Assembly: GCF_000244915.1 (NCBI RefSeq)
Contig: NZ_CM001442.1
Span: 4,898,001 to 4,962,000 of the forward strand
DNA length: 64,000 bases
Direction: 5' to 3'
Origin: Bradyrhizobium sp. WSM471
Lineage (GTDB): Bacteria > Pseudomonadota > Alphaproteobacteria > Rhizobiales > Xanthobacteraceae
Positions 46,960-54,792 of the stretch are shown here, piece by piece (within the stretch, counting starts at the first letter, position 1; the number at the start of each line of letters is the position of its first letter). The notes below the pieces were generated by a model. That model did no database searches. It saw only the letters and a program-made list of their open reading frames with translations, and was not told the DNA's origin. Both the position numbers and the translations under genes were made by a program.

Positions 46960-46984
46960 GGCCCGCTACGGCGGGCCTCTTTGT
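46960..46984 (+). terminator. intrinsic terminator after the glycine-rich gene
   Basis: GGCCCGC and GCGGGCC form a perfect 7-bp stem with a TACG tetraloop, followed by TCTTTGT. It lies 24 nt past the stop codon. Confidence 0.75.
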
Positions 46985-47076
46985 GACGTCCCGAAGAGGG
47001 CTGCGAGAGCGAAAAACGGGTAAACTTGGCATCAGGCGGCCCTGCCGATACACTGGTTTCTTTTTGGGGCGTGCCC

Positions 47077-47448
47077 ATGATTAGATTTTCGTCGTTGCTG
47101 CTAATTTCATTCCCGATCATCTGCACCCCGGCCGCGGCTGACGAGATGAAGATCCAATTCACGTTTGGACCTCCGCGGCCCTGCACCACCGTCTTTCCAA
47201 ATCCCGAAATCAAGTTGAAAAGTGTTCCGCCCGGCACGCGCACGATCGTCGTCAAGTTTCGCAGAGAGAAGAACTACGAGATGGGCGGCCAGGAGATCCC
47301 ATTTCCCTCGGATAACATCGTGAAGCCGGAGAGCTTACGAACCTGGGGCCCCTGCAATTCCGGCCTGTACACTTACGAGATCATCGCAAAGTCCAGCACG
47401 GGCGCGGCCCTGGCCAAGGCAGAATGGTCGGAGCCGTATCCTCCCTGA
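47077..47448 (+). CDS. hypothetical secreted protein
   Basis: The product has 123 residues with a signal peptide (MIRFSSLLLISFPIICTPAA). The mature part contains PNPEIKLKSVPPGTRTIVVK and WGPCNSGLYTYEIIAKS, which faintly recall the phosphatidylethanolamine-binding (YbhB) fold. The similarity is too weak to name it. Two cysteines in the mature part could form a disulfide. The 244 nt downstream hold no gene that I can support. Confidence 0.65.
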   Translation: MIRFSSLLLISFPIICTPAAADEMKIQFTFGPPRPCTTVFPNPEIKLKSVPPGTRTIVVKFRREKNYEMGGQEIPFPSDNIVKPESLRTWGPCNSGLYTYEIIAKSSTGAALAKAEWSEPYPP

Positions 47449-47692
47449 CTTGAAGGGTGGACGCCCGCTTGTTCGCCATGGCGTGCCGGATTCCTCGCCT
47501 GCGCGATGACAGCGAAGATCGTAGGATGTTCGTGATGCTAGCAGCATGCTCCTGTTTTGCCCGACGAGTCAAACGGCATTGCTGTCTGCATCAGCCGTTT
47601 TGCAACGCGCGTAAGCCATTGATTTAGCTAGCGTCGGCTACTGTGCATGGGGTTGTTTTCGCGCTTTTTTGCGCCGGCCTGTGCGAGCGGCC

Positions 47693-49066
47693 TCACGCCG
47701 CGTGCGACACCACGCGATTGCGGCCGTCGTGCTTGGCGCGATAAAGCGCGGTGTCGGCGCGCTTGAGGACGTCGCCAACCGCCTCGCCCTTCTGCTCCAG
47801 CGTGGTCAGGCCGATCGAGATCGTGACCTCGATGCGCTTGGTGCCCTTGTGGATCGCAAAGGGCTCGCCGGCGATCGAGCGGCGCAGGCGCTCGGCGACC
47901 ATGCCGGCGACGTGGAGATCGGTCTCGGGCATCACGATGACGAATTCCTCGCCGCCATAGCGGCAGGCAAGGTCGATGCCGCGGATCGACTTGCGCACCC
48001 GCACGGCGAATTCGCGCAGCACGTCGTCGCCGGCATCGTGGCCGTAATTGTCGTTGATCGACTTGAAGTAGTCGATGTCCAGGATCATCAGCGCCAGCGG
48101 CTTGCCGCGGGTCGCGGCCTGCTCGGCCAGCGTCGCGAGATGGCTCTCCATGTAGCGGCGATTGTGCAGGCCGGTGAGCGCATCCGTGATCGCCATCTCG
48201 ATCGAGTTCTGCACGTTGTCGCGCAGATGGTCGGTGTAACGGCGGCGGCGGATCTGGGTGCGGGCACGCGCCAGCAGCTCGATCTTGTCGATGGGACGCA
48301 GCAGATAGTCGTTGACCCCGATCTCGAGCCCACGCAGCAGCCGCGTCGCGTTCTCGGGGTCGGCGATCGCCAGGATCGGCACATGCCGCGTGCGCTCCAG
48401 CGAGCGCGCCTGGCTGCACAGCCGAAGGCCGTCGAAATTGTTGAGGTCAAGCGAGACGATCAGCAGATCGTAATTGCCCTCGGCGGCGTGGAACAGCGCC
48501 TCCGTCGGGTTCGGCTCGACGTCGATGGTGTGCTCGGCGGCGAGGATCGTCGCCAGCCGCTCATAGGAGGACTGGCGGTCGTCGACCAGCAGGATGCGGC
48601 CGCCCTTGCCGGTGTCGGAGATTGCACTGCGCTCAGGCGCCTGCATGCCGATCTCGAGCGAGGTGATGGCGCGCATGCGCAGCTCATCGGTCATCATCTT
48701 CAGCCGGGTCAGCGAGCGCACGCGCGCGATCAGCACGACGTCGGAGACGGGTTTCGTCAGGAAATCGTCGGCGCCGGCTTCCAGCCCGCGGTTGCGGTCG
48801 GACGGGCTGTCGAGCGCGGTGACCATCACGACGGGAATGTGATGCGTGGCCGGATTGGTCTTGAGGCGGCGGCAGACCTCGAAACCGTCCATGTCCGGCA
48901 TCATGACGTCGAGCAGGATGATGTCGCATTCGGCGCGGGCGCAGATCGCCAGCGCCTCGGTGCCGTTCGCGGCGGTCATCACGTCGAAATATTCGGCGGA
49001 CAGGCGGGCTTCGAGCAGCTTGACGTTGGCAGGAACGTCGTCGACGACGAGGATACGCGCGGACAC
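47693..49066 (-). CDS. pleD: PleD-type response regulator with diguanylate cyclase domain
   Basis: PleD makes c-di-GMP and drives the swarmer-to-stalked or equivalent polar transition. The 457-residue product has a receiver domain with phospho-acceptor Asp53 (LLDVMMPDMDG) and a second receiver-like adaptor domain (GGRILLVDDRQSSYERLATI). A GGDEF domain follows with active-site GGEEF. RGID sits five residues before GGEEF and is a complete RxxD inhibitory site, so product feedback is expected. The GTG start lies 14 nt after divK, so the two genes form an operon as in Caulobacter. Confidence 0.96.
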   Translation of the reverse strand: MSARILVVDDVPANVKLLEARLSAEYFDVMTAANGTEALAICARAECDIILLDVMMPDMDGFEVCRRLKTNPATHHIPVVMVTALDSPSDRNRGLEAGADDFLTKPVSDVVLIARVRSLTRLKMMTDELRMRAITSLEIGMQAPERSAISDTGKGGRILLVDDRQSSYERLATILAAEHTIDVEPNPTEALFHAAEGNYDLLIVSLDLNNFDGLRLCSQARSLERTRHVPILAIADPENATRLLRGLEIGVNDYLLRPIDKIELLARARTQIRRRRYTDHLRDNVQNSIEMAITDALTGLHNRRYMESHLATLAEQAATRGKPLALMILDIDYFKSINDNYGHDAGDDVLREFAVRVRKSIRGIDLACRYGGEEFVIVMPETDLHVAGMVAERLRRSIAGEPFAIHKGTKRIEVTISIGLTTLEQKGEAVGDVLKRADTALYRAKHDGRNRVVSHAA

Positions 49067-49080
49067 TGTGAACTCACTTC

Positions 49081-49446
49081 CTATCCGATGAAACGTCGGA
49101 CCGTCTCAATGAATTTGCCGACCGAGATCGGCTTGGACAAATAGGCCTCGCAGCCGCCCTCGCGGATGCGCTCTTCGTCGCCCTTCATCGCGAACGCGGT
49201 GACGGCGACGACGGGAATATTGCGCAGCTCCGGATCGTCCTTGATCCAGCGCGTCACCTCCAGGCCCGAGACCTGCGGCAATTGGATATCCATCAGCACG
49301 AGGTCGGGCCGCATCTTGCGAACGAGGTCGAGCGCCTCGTAGCCGTTGCTGGTGCCGGTGGTCTGGTAGCCGTGCGCCTCCAACAGGTCGCGGAAGAGCT
49401 TCATGTTGAGCTCGTTGTCTTCCACGATCAGGACGGTCTTAGCCAT
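49081..49446 (-). CDS. divK: single-domain response regulator DivK
   Basis: DivK is a stand-alone receiver protein of the DivJ-PleC-DivK-CtrA cell-cycle circuit. The 121-residue product has Asp53 in [20 protein letters not shown], the switch threonine in [20 protein letters not shown] and the lysine in LSKPISV. AGGAGG precedes the ATG. pleD follows directly. The upstream region has a GATTC site for CcrM-type methylation near 49523; this may be chance. Confidence 0.96.
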   Translation of the reverse strand: MAKTVLIVEDNELNMKLFRDLLEAHGYQTTGTSNGYEALDLVRKMRPDLVLMDIQLPQVSGLEVTRWIKDDPELRNIPVVAVTAFAMKGDEERIREGGCEAYLSKPISVGKFIETVRRFIG

Positions 49447-49686
49447 CCCGCCCTCCTGATTGGTCCGCAGACCGATGCATGTGACGCCTCAGGCGCCGGT
49501 CGCCGGCGCTTCGAAAACTGGATTCAAACTAGCCTCGAATTCGCTTGAGTTTCGTTAAACCCGAGGGCCGACTTTCTGCGATGTGGTTTCCAGTTGCTTG
49601 TCGGGGGTCGCAAGACTTACGAACGAGACTCGGGCATGGTGGCCCAAAGTAGACACCGAAAGTTAACGGAAAGGCAAACCGGCCCC

Positions 49687-49998
49687 GTGAAAAAGCCTGT
49701 TCACAACCCGCGCGAAGTCGCTGAAATCGTTGCGCTTCAGGCGCTGTCCTTCGTCGCGGGCGAACCCGAGCGGCTGGGCCTGTTCCTGGCCGAGACAGGG
49801 GTCGGCCCGGAGATGCTGCGCAAGGCCGCCTCGGACCCCAATTTCCTGCTCAGCGTGCTCGATTTCGTGATGCGCGACGACGCCACCGTGAAGGCCTTTG
49901 CCAGCGCTGCGGAACTGCATCCGACCAACGTTGCCGCAGCGCGGCAGGTTCTCGGTGACGCGCTCGGCGACCCCCATTGGGAGCGCGACGTGCCGTGA
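49687..49998 (+). CDS. DUF3572 family protein
   Basis: The product has 103 residues from the GTG at 49687: KKPVHNPREVAEIVALQALS, FVAGEPERLGLFLAETGVGP and NFLLSVLDFVMRDDATVKAF match the alphaproteobacterial DUF3572 family, without known function. An ATG at 49636 would add 17 residues. The stop overlaps the dinB start (GTGA), so the two are coupled; in related genomes this family commonly sits next to divK or dinB. Confidence 0.85.
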   Translation: MKKPVHNPREVAEIVALQALSFVAGEPERLGLFLAETGVGPEMLRKAASDPNFLLSVLDFVMRDDATVKAFASAAELHPTNVAAARQVLGDALGDPHWERDVP

Positions 49999-51284
49999 CC
50001 TCCCTGGAGACGGCCGGGCCCCGCTGCTTCTGCCGGGATTGTTCGGCCGATCTGGATATGGGCGTGCGGCGCTGTTCCGCCTGCGGTTCCCCCCGCCTCG
50101 CCCGCCACCGCGCGCTTGCAAGCCTGACCATCGCCCATATCGACTGCGACGCCTTCTACGCGACCGTCGAGAAGCGCGACAATCCCGACATCGCCGACAA
50201 GCCCGTCATCATCGGCGGGGGCAAGCGCGGCGTGGTGTCGGCCGCCTGCTACATCGCGCGCACCTACGGCGTGCGCTCGGCCATGCCGATGTACAAGGCG
50301 CTGGAAGCCTGCCCGCATGCGGCCGTGATCCCGCCGGACATTGCGAAATATGTCCGGGTCGGGCGCGAGGTGCGCCAGGCCATGCAGGCGCTGACGCCAC
50401 TGGTCGAGCCGCTCTCGATCGACGAGGCCTTCCTCGATCTCTCCGGCACCGAGCGGGTGCACGGCATGATCCCGGCCAAGGTGCTTGCGCGGTTCGCCCG
50501 CGACATCGAGCGCGACATCGGCATCAGCGTCTCGGTCGGCCTCTCCTGCAACAAGTTCCTGGCCAAGATCGCCTCCGACCTCGACAAGCCGCGCGGGTTT
50601 GCCGCGCTCGACCAGGAGGAAGCTCGTTCGATGCTGGCCGAGAAGCCGGTCGGTTTCATTTTCGGCGTTGGGCCCGCAACGCAGGAGCGTCTGGTGCAGC
50701 GCGGCTTCCGCATCATCGCCGACCTGCAGAAGGCCGACGAGATCGAGATGATGCGGCAGTTCCCGAGCGACGGCCGCAGGCTGTGGCGGCTCGCGCGCGG
50801 CATCGACGACCGCCGCGTCGAGCCTGATCGGGGCGCCAAGACGATTTCGAGCGAGACGACGTTCGAGACCAACATCCGCGACTTCGCGACGCTGGAGAAG
50901 ATCCTGTGGCGGCTCTGCGAGAAGACGTCATCTCGCCTCAAGAGCAGCGAGCTTGCCGGCCTGACCGTCACGTTGAAGCTGAAGACCGCCGATTTCCGCC
51001 AACGCACCCGCTCGCAGTCGATCACGGCCCCGACGCAGCTTGCCGCAAAGATCTTCTCGATCTGCCGCGAGATGCTGGCGAAAGAGATCGACGGCACCGC
51101 CTTCCGCCTGATGGGCGCCGGCGTCAGCGCATTGCGCGAGGGTTCAGTCGCCGACGACACCGACATGCTCGACCGCCGCGCCGCCCATGCCGAGCGCGCG
51201 GTGGACAGCTTGCGCAAGAAATTCGGCAGCGCCGCAGTGATCCGCGGCATCGCATATGAGGGGCCGGAAAAGGCGCAGGAGTGA
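49995..51284 (+). CDS. dinB: DNA polymerase IV with N-terminal zinc ribbon
   Basis: Pol IV is a Y-family translesion polymerase. The 429-residue product carries IAHIDCDAFYATVEKRDNP (first catalytic aspartates) and LSIDEAFLDLSGTERVHGM (the acidic SIDE motif). VGLSCNKFLAKIASDLDKPR and a C-terminal little-finger domain follow. Before the polymerase a CRDC and CSAC pair separated by 12 residues forms a zinc-ribbon-like extension found in alphaproteobacterial DinB. The GTG start overlaps the DUF3572 stop. Induction by DNA damage is likely but no SOS box was recognised. Confidence 0.95.
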   Translation: MTSLETAGPRCFCRDCSADLDMGVRRCSACGSPRLARHRALASLTIAHIDCDAFYATVEKRDNPDIADKPVIIGGGKRGVVSAACYIARTYGVRSAMPMYKALEACPHAAVIPPDIAKYVRVGREVRQAMQALTPLVEPLSIDEAFLDLSGTERVHGMIPAKVLARFARDIERDIGISVSVGLSCNKFLAKIASDLDKPRGFAALDQEEARSMLAEKPVGFIFGVGPATQERLVQRGFRIIADLQKADEIEMMRQFPSDGRRLWRLARGIDDRRVEPDRGAKTISSETTFETNIRDFATLEKILWRLCEKTSSRLKSSELAGLTVTLKLKTADFRQRTRSQSITAPTQLAAKIFSICREMLAKEIDGTAFRLMGAGVSALREGSVADDTDMLDRRAAHAERAVDSLRKKFGSAAVIRGIAYEGPEKAQE

Positions 51285-51691
51285 TGACAGGCGAACGCGA
51301 CCTCGACGCACTGCTGAGACACATGAAGCCGGAGGTGCGGCCGGGCATCTTCGTATTCTGCACCATCCCGGCAGACCAGCCGATTCCCGCGGCGCTCGGC
51401 CCTTTGCTGACGTTCCGCGAGCAGGAAGGAACGACGCTGGTGATCCCTCGCGAAGAGGCCGAAACGGCGGGACTACGCTACGCATTTGCATCGTGCCTGA
51501 TCACGCTGACGGTTCACTCCGCACTCGATGCGGTGGGCTTTCTGGCGGCGATCACGGCACGTCTCGCCGCAGCCGGCATTAGCGCGAACGCCGTTTCGGC
51601 GTTCCACCACGATCATCTGTTTGTGCCGGCTGACAGGGCAGACAAAGCGATGGTTCTTCTGCAGGAGATGTCGCGCACGAGAGAGGTGTAG
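51284..51691 (+). CDS. ACT domain-containing protein
   Basis: The 135-residue product has tandem ACT-like folds: MKPEVRPGIFVFCTIPADQP and LITLTVHSALDAVGFLAAIT, GISANAVSAFHHDHLFVPAD. This is the family once called DUF2241 with ACT_7 domains, proposed to bind amino acids. It starts at the ATG overlapping the dinB stop, so it belongs to the DUF3572-dinB operon. Its stop codon TAG is supplied by the repeat that begins at 51689. Confidence 0.85.
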   Translation: MTGERDLDALLRHMKPEVRPGIFVFCTIPADQPIPAALGPLLTFREQEGTTLVIPREEAETAGLRYAFASCLITLTVHSALDAVGFLAAITARLAAAGISANAVSAFHHDHLFVPADRADKAMVLLQEMSRTREV

Positions 51692-51773
51692 CCCGATGGA
51701 GCGCAGCGTAATCCGGGACAGTGCATCTGCGGACGCAGCTTCCCGGATTACGCTTTCGCTCCATCCGGGCTAC
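51689..51773. repeat. palindromic intergenic repeat (TAGCCCGGATGGAGC type)
   Basis: The 85-nt element has outer arms TAGCCCGATGGAGC and GCTCCATCCGGGCTA, and inner arms GTAATCCGGGA and TCCCGGATTAC. A second copy lies at 56527-56593. The first three bases are the stop codon of the ACT-domain gene. Confidence 0.8.
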
Positions 51774-51783
51774 GGGAAAGATC

Positions 51784-52185
51784 TCAATCCGCGACCGCCA
51801 CCGCCTCGATCTCGATCATCCATTCCGGCGCGGCGAGCGCCGAGACGCCGACCAGTGTGCTCGCCGGCGGCTCCACCCCTTCGAAGAAGGCCGAGCGGGC
51901 CTTGCCGATGATCGGGCGCAGCTCCGGCTTGTAGTTCACAACGAAGGTCGTGATCTTCACGATATTGGCGTAGCTCGCCCCGGCTGCTTTCAGCGCGTGC
52001 CCGAGATTCTGCATCACCTGCGTGGTTTGCGCGGCGATGTCGCCCTCACCGACGATCCGCCCTTCCTCGTCCACCGACACCTGACCGGAGATGTAGATCG
52101 TCCGCGCCCCCGTGGCGGTGACGACATGCGAATAGGCGGGATTGTGATGCAGGCCGCTGGGGCGAAGATGATCGAGCTTGGGCAT
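51784..52185 (-). CDS. RidA family protein
   Basis: RidA-like proteins are trimeric enamine/imine deaminases. The 133-residue product shows RTIYISGQVSVDEEGRIVGE, QTTQVMQNLGHALKAAGASY and a C-terminal MIEIEAVAVAD, with STLVGVSALAAPEWM. The usual catalytic arginine that ends the family motif (PxRxxV) is not visible: the matching place reads PPASTLVGV, which suggests a subgroup other than true RidA. GGGAGG precedes the ATG at 52185, fixing the start. Confidence 0.9.
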   Translation of the reverse strand: MPKLDHLRPSGLHHNPAYSHVVTATGARTIYISGQVSVDEEGRIVGEGDIAAQTTQVMQNLGHALKAAGASYANIVKITTFVVNYKPELRPIIGKARSAFFEGVEPPASTLVGVSALAAPEWMIEIEAVAVAD

Positions 52186-52270
52186 GATGAGCCTCCCGGA
52201 TATTTGTGGTTGGGAGGAGCGTAGCCGCAGAGCACGCCGAGAGCTAGATGCGACGCGCAACACCTATTCA

Positions 52271-52404
52271 CCGTCATCCTGAGGTGCGCGCCATGCGGCG
52301 CGAAGCGGCGCATGGGAAGCCTCGAAGGATGTACGGCCCCGCCGTTGCAGCCGGGCCGTCGCCCTTCGAGGGCCGCTGAAGAAGCGGCCACCTCAGGGTG
52401 ACGG
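52271..52404. repeat. long palindromic intergenic repeat (CCGTCATCCTGAGGT type)
   Basis: The 134-nt element has near-perfect outer arms, CCGTCATCCTGAGGT at 52271-52285 and ACCTCAGGGTGACGG at 52390-52404 (14/15). It also has inner GCCTCGAAGGATG and CCCTTCGAGGGC units. It separates the convergently placed RidA and EipB transcripts and belongs to the same group as the elements at 45 and 25911. Confidence 0.8.
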
Positions 52405-52437
52405 TGATGGTGGAGAGCGAGGTACCCAGCGGACCCC

Positions 52438-53283
52438 TCAATTGCAGGGCTTGCTGTCCTTCGCGTCGAACTTCCCCATCGCGCCCGAAATCACAAAATC
52501 GTTGTAATCGAGCACGAGCTGGCGCGAGACGCCGTTCTCGTAGAGCTCGAATGCCATCGCGTAGACCGGCGTCTGCTCGCCTTCCTTCTGCTGGGCCTCG
52601 CGGTCGAAATAGCTGACAGTGACGGGCCAGCGCTTGAGCGACTTCATGTGCTCATCGGACGTTGAGGGATCGGGCGAACCTTCGCGCTCGGCCGGGATCG
52701 GCTGGCCGATCACGGTCAGCGTGTTGTAGACCTTCTGGCCATCGTCGGAGCCATCATAGACGGAGAGCTCGAGCAGCGACTTGCCGTCCTTCGCGGCGGC
52801 AATGATGCGCTGGATCTGTTCGGTCGGAAACACGATCTTGCCGTCGAGCGTGAAACTCTTCGGCGCCGGCAGCTTCAGCTTGACGTTGATGTGGTCGCCG
52901 TCGCGCTCGGCCGAGCCGTCGACCCGGCCGGCATCCGCCTCATTCATCCGGGTCTCGATCTTGAAGCGGTAGCTTTTGCCGCCGGCGTCCTCCCAGGAAT
53001 TGGAGCGGAGGTCGCTGAGCGTGACCTTGCCCTCGCCGCTGTCGAGCTCGGAGACCTGGCGGAATTCGGAGGTGTAGCCCTCGCACGAACTTCCCGTGAA
53101 ATTGTAGAGGATGCGGCCGCGCGCGCTGTTGATTGAATTGGAGCGCGATTTCACCAGGCTCAAATCATAGAGCGCCTGATGCGCGAGAAACGGACCGTTC
53201 GCGGCCAGCGCCCCGCCTCCGGGGCCGAGAGCGGCCGCCGCGAGCGCCGTCACACCGAGCGAAGTCCGGAAAAGGTGCAGCAT
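52438..53283 (-). CDS. eipB: cell envelope integrity protein EipB (DUF1849)
   Basis: EipB is a periplasmic beta-spiral protein that maintains envelope integrity in Brucella and relatives. The 281-residue product has a signal peptide (1-26) and the family opening LAHQALYDLSLVKSRS. Two cysteines match the conserved disulfide: one in GSSCEGYTSEFRQ and one in the final SKPCN. The body contains YRFKIETRMNEADAG and WPVTVSYFDREA. AAGGGA lies seven nucleotides before the ATG. The length is normal. Confidence 0.93.
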   Translation of the reverse strand: MLHLFRTSLGVTALAAAALGPGGGALAANGPFLAHQALYDLSLVKSRSNSINSARGRILYNFTGSSCEGYTSEFRQVSELDSGEGKVTLSDLRSNSWEDAGGKSYRFKIETRMNEADAGRVDGSAERDGDHINVKLKLPAPKSFTLDGKIVFPTEQIQRIIAAAKDGKSLLELSVYDGSDDGQKVYNTLTVIGQPIPAEREGSPDPSTSDEHMKSLKRWPVTVSYFDREAQQKEGEQTPVYAMAFELYENGVSRQLVLDYNDFVISGAMGKFDAKDSKPCN

Positions 53284-53518
53284 GTCTGGTCCCTTGGGGA
53301 AAGCGCAGATTCGACATTTTAATGACCGTTCCATTGCGTCGCAACTGAGGCCGTTTCACGTAAAGTTGCGGCCCTTGGGTTGAACCTCCTGCCCTGCCTC
53401 AACAAATTGCCACCCCCGGCGGTTGCTTGCATGTGGCGGCACGATGGGCGAAACAGGGCCCGCCCGCGCTGCAAGGGATGCGCCCGGGCGGATGGATTTT
53501 TGGACAACGAGGTCGGAC

Positions 53519-53986
53519 ATGGCGGGCACGGTCGAGCAGAAGCTGGCGGAACAGGGCATCAAGCTGCACGAGGCCCCCACTCCCGTGGCCAATTACGTGC
53601 CGTTCGTGCGCACCGGCAATCTGCTGTTCGTCTCGGGCCAGGTTTGCTTCGATCCGGCCGGCAAGCTGATCGCCAAGGGCAAGCTCGGCGCTGGCGTGAC
53701 CATCGAAGATGGCGCCGCGGCTGCCCGCGGCTGCGCCGTCAACCTGCTCGCCCAGGTCAAGGCGGCGCTCGGCGACCTCGACAAGGTCGTGCGTGTGGTG
53801 CGCCTCGGCGGGTTCATCAACTCGGCGCCGGACTTTCTGGACGGCCCGAAGGTCCTCAACGGCGCCTCCGACCTGATGGTCGCCGCCTTCGGTGACAAGG
53901 GCCGTCATGCCCGCACCACCGTCGGCGTCGCCTCCCTGCCCGCGGATGCGGCGGTCGAGGTCGAAGGCGTGTTCGAGGTCGCCTGA
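53519..53986 (+). CDS. RidA family protein (YjgF-like, 155 aa)
   Basis: The product shows LHEAPTPVANYVPFVRTGNL, LLFVSGQVCFDPAGKLI, GAAAARGCAVNLLAQVKAAL and KGRHARTTVGVASLPADAAV, the longer YjgF/RidA subgroup in alphaproteobacteria. The conserved arginine in HARTTVGV is kept here. GAGG stands before the ATG at 53519, which decides the start. It lies five nucleotides before the glycerophosphodiesterase gene, so the two are in one operon. Confidence 0.92.
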   Translation: MAGTVEQKLAEQGIKLHEAPTPVANYVPFVRTGNLLFVSGQVCFDPAGKLIAKGKLGAGVTIEDGAAAARGCAVNLLAQVKAALGDLDKVVRVVRLGGFINSAPDFLDGPKVLNGASDLMVAAFGDKGRHARTTVGVASLPADAAVEVEGVFEVA

Positions 53987-53991
53987 GGCGA

Positions 53992-54738
53992 ATGCGCGCT
54001 CCTGATTGGCTGACAGCCCGCCCGGTCGCCCATCGCGGCCTGCACGACATTTCCCGTGGCATCGTCGAGAACATGCCGGGCGCGGTACAGGCCGCGATTG
54101 AGAGCAATTTCTCGATCGAGGTCGACATCCAGCTCTCCGCCGACGGCGAGGCCATGGTCCATCACGACCATGCGCTCGGCCGCCTCACCGAAGCCACCGG
54201 CCCGCTGGTCGACAAGACCGCCACTGAGCTGAAGGCGCTGACGTTCAAGGACACGGCCGAGCGGATGATGTCGCTCAGCGACCTCTGCGGCCTGGTCGCC
54301 GGCCGCGTGCCGCTGGTGATCGAAGTCAAGAGCCATTTTGATGGCGACCGCAAGCTGGTAAAGCGGATGGCCGAGGTGCTGGCGTCCTATGACGGCCCAG
54401 CCGTCGGCATGTCCTTCGACCCGGACCAGGTGCTGGCGCTGCGCGAGCTGCTGCCCTCCCGCCCGCGCGGCATCGTCGCGCAGCGGAGCTATCACGACGA
54501 ATACTGGGCTTACCTGACCCAGCCGCAGCGCGACAGCATGCTGTACCTGCGCCACGGCTTCCAGACCCAGCCGCAGTTCGTCGCCTTCAGGGTCGACGAC
54601 CTGCCCGCCCCTGCCCCCTGGATCGCCCGCAATGTGTTCGGCTGCGCCCTGCTCGGCTGGACCGTGCGCACGACCGAGCAGCGGGCGCGGGTCGCGCAAC
54701 ATGCGGATCAGATGATCTTCGAGGGCTTCGTACCGTAG
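53992..54738 (+). CDS. ugpQ: glycerophosphodiester phosphodiesterase family protein
   Basis: The 248-residue product hydrolyses glycerophosphodiesters to glycerol-3-phosphate and an alcohol, judged by family. The GDPD motifs are complete: AHRGLHDISRGIVENMPGA, EVDIQLSADGEAMVHHDHAL and LVIEVKSHF. It is cytoplasmic, as no signal peptide is present. GAGG stands four nucleotides before the ATG, just after the RidA-like gene. The symbol is a family analogy; no Ugp transporter is adjacent. Confidence 0.9.
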   Translation: MRAPDWLTARPVAHRGLHDISRGIVENMPGAVQAAIESNFSIEVDIQLSADGEAMVHHDHALGRLTEATGPLVDKTATELKALTFKDTAERMMSLSDLCGLVAGRVPLVIEVKSHFDGDRKLVKRMAEVLASYDGPAVGMSFDPDQVLALRELLPSRPRGIVAQRSYHDEYWAYLTQPQRDSMLYLRHGFQTQPQFVAFRVDDLPAPAPWIARNVFGCALLGWTVRTTEQRARVAQHADQMIFEGFVP

Positions 54739-54792
54739 GCTTGATGTTTCCCACTCTTGAAGTCGCTGCTGCAATGCACGATCTTGGGCACG

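Noticed and set aside
47669..49144. 491-codon plus-strand ORF
   Set aside because: It is antisense to pleD, whose GGDEF and receiver motifs are unmistakable.
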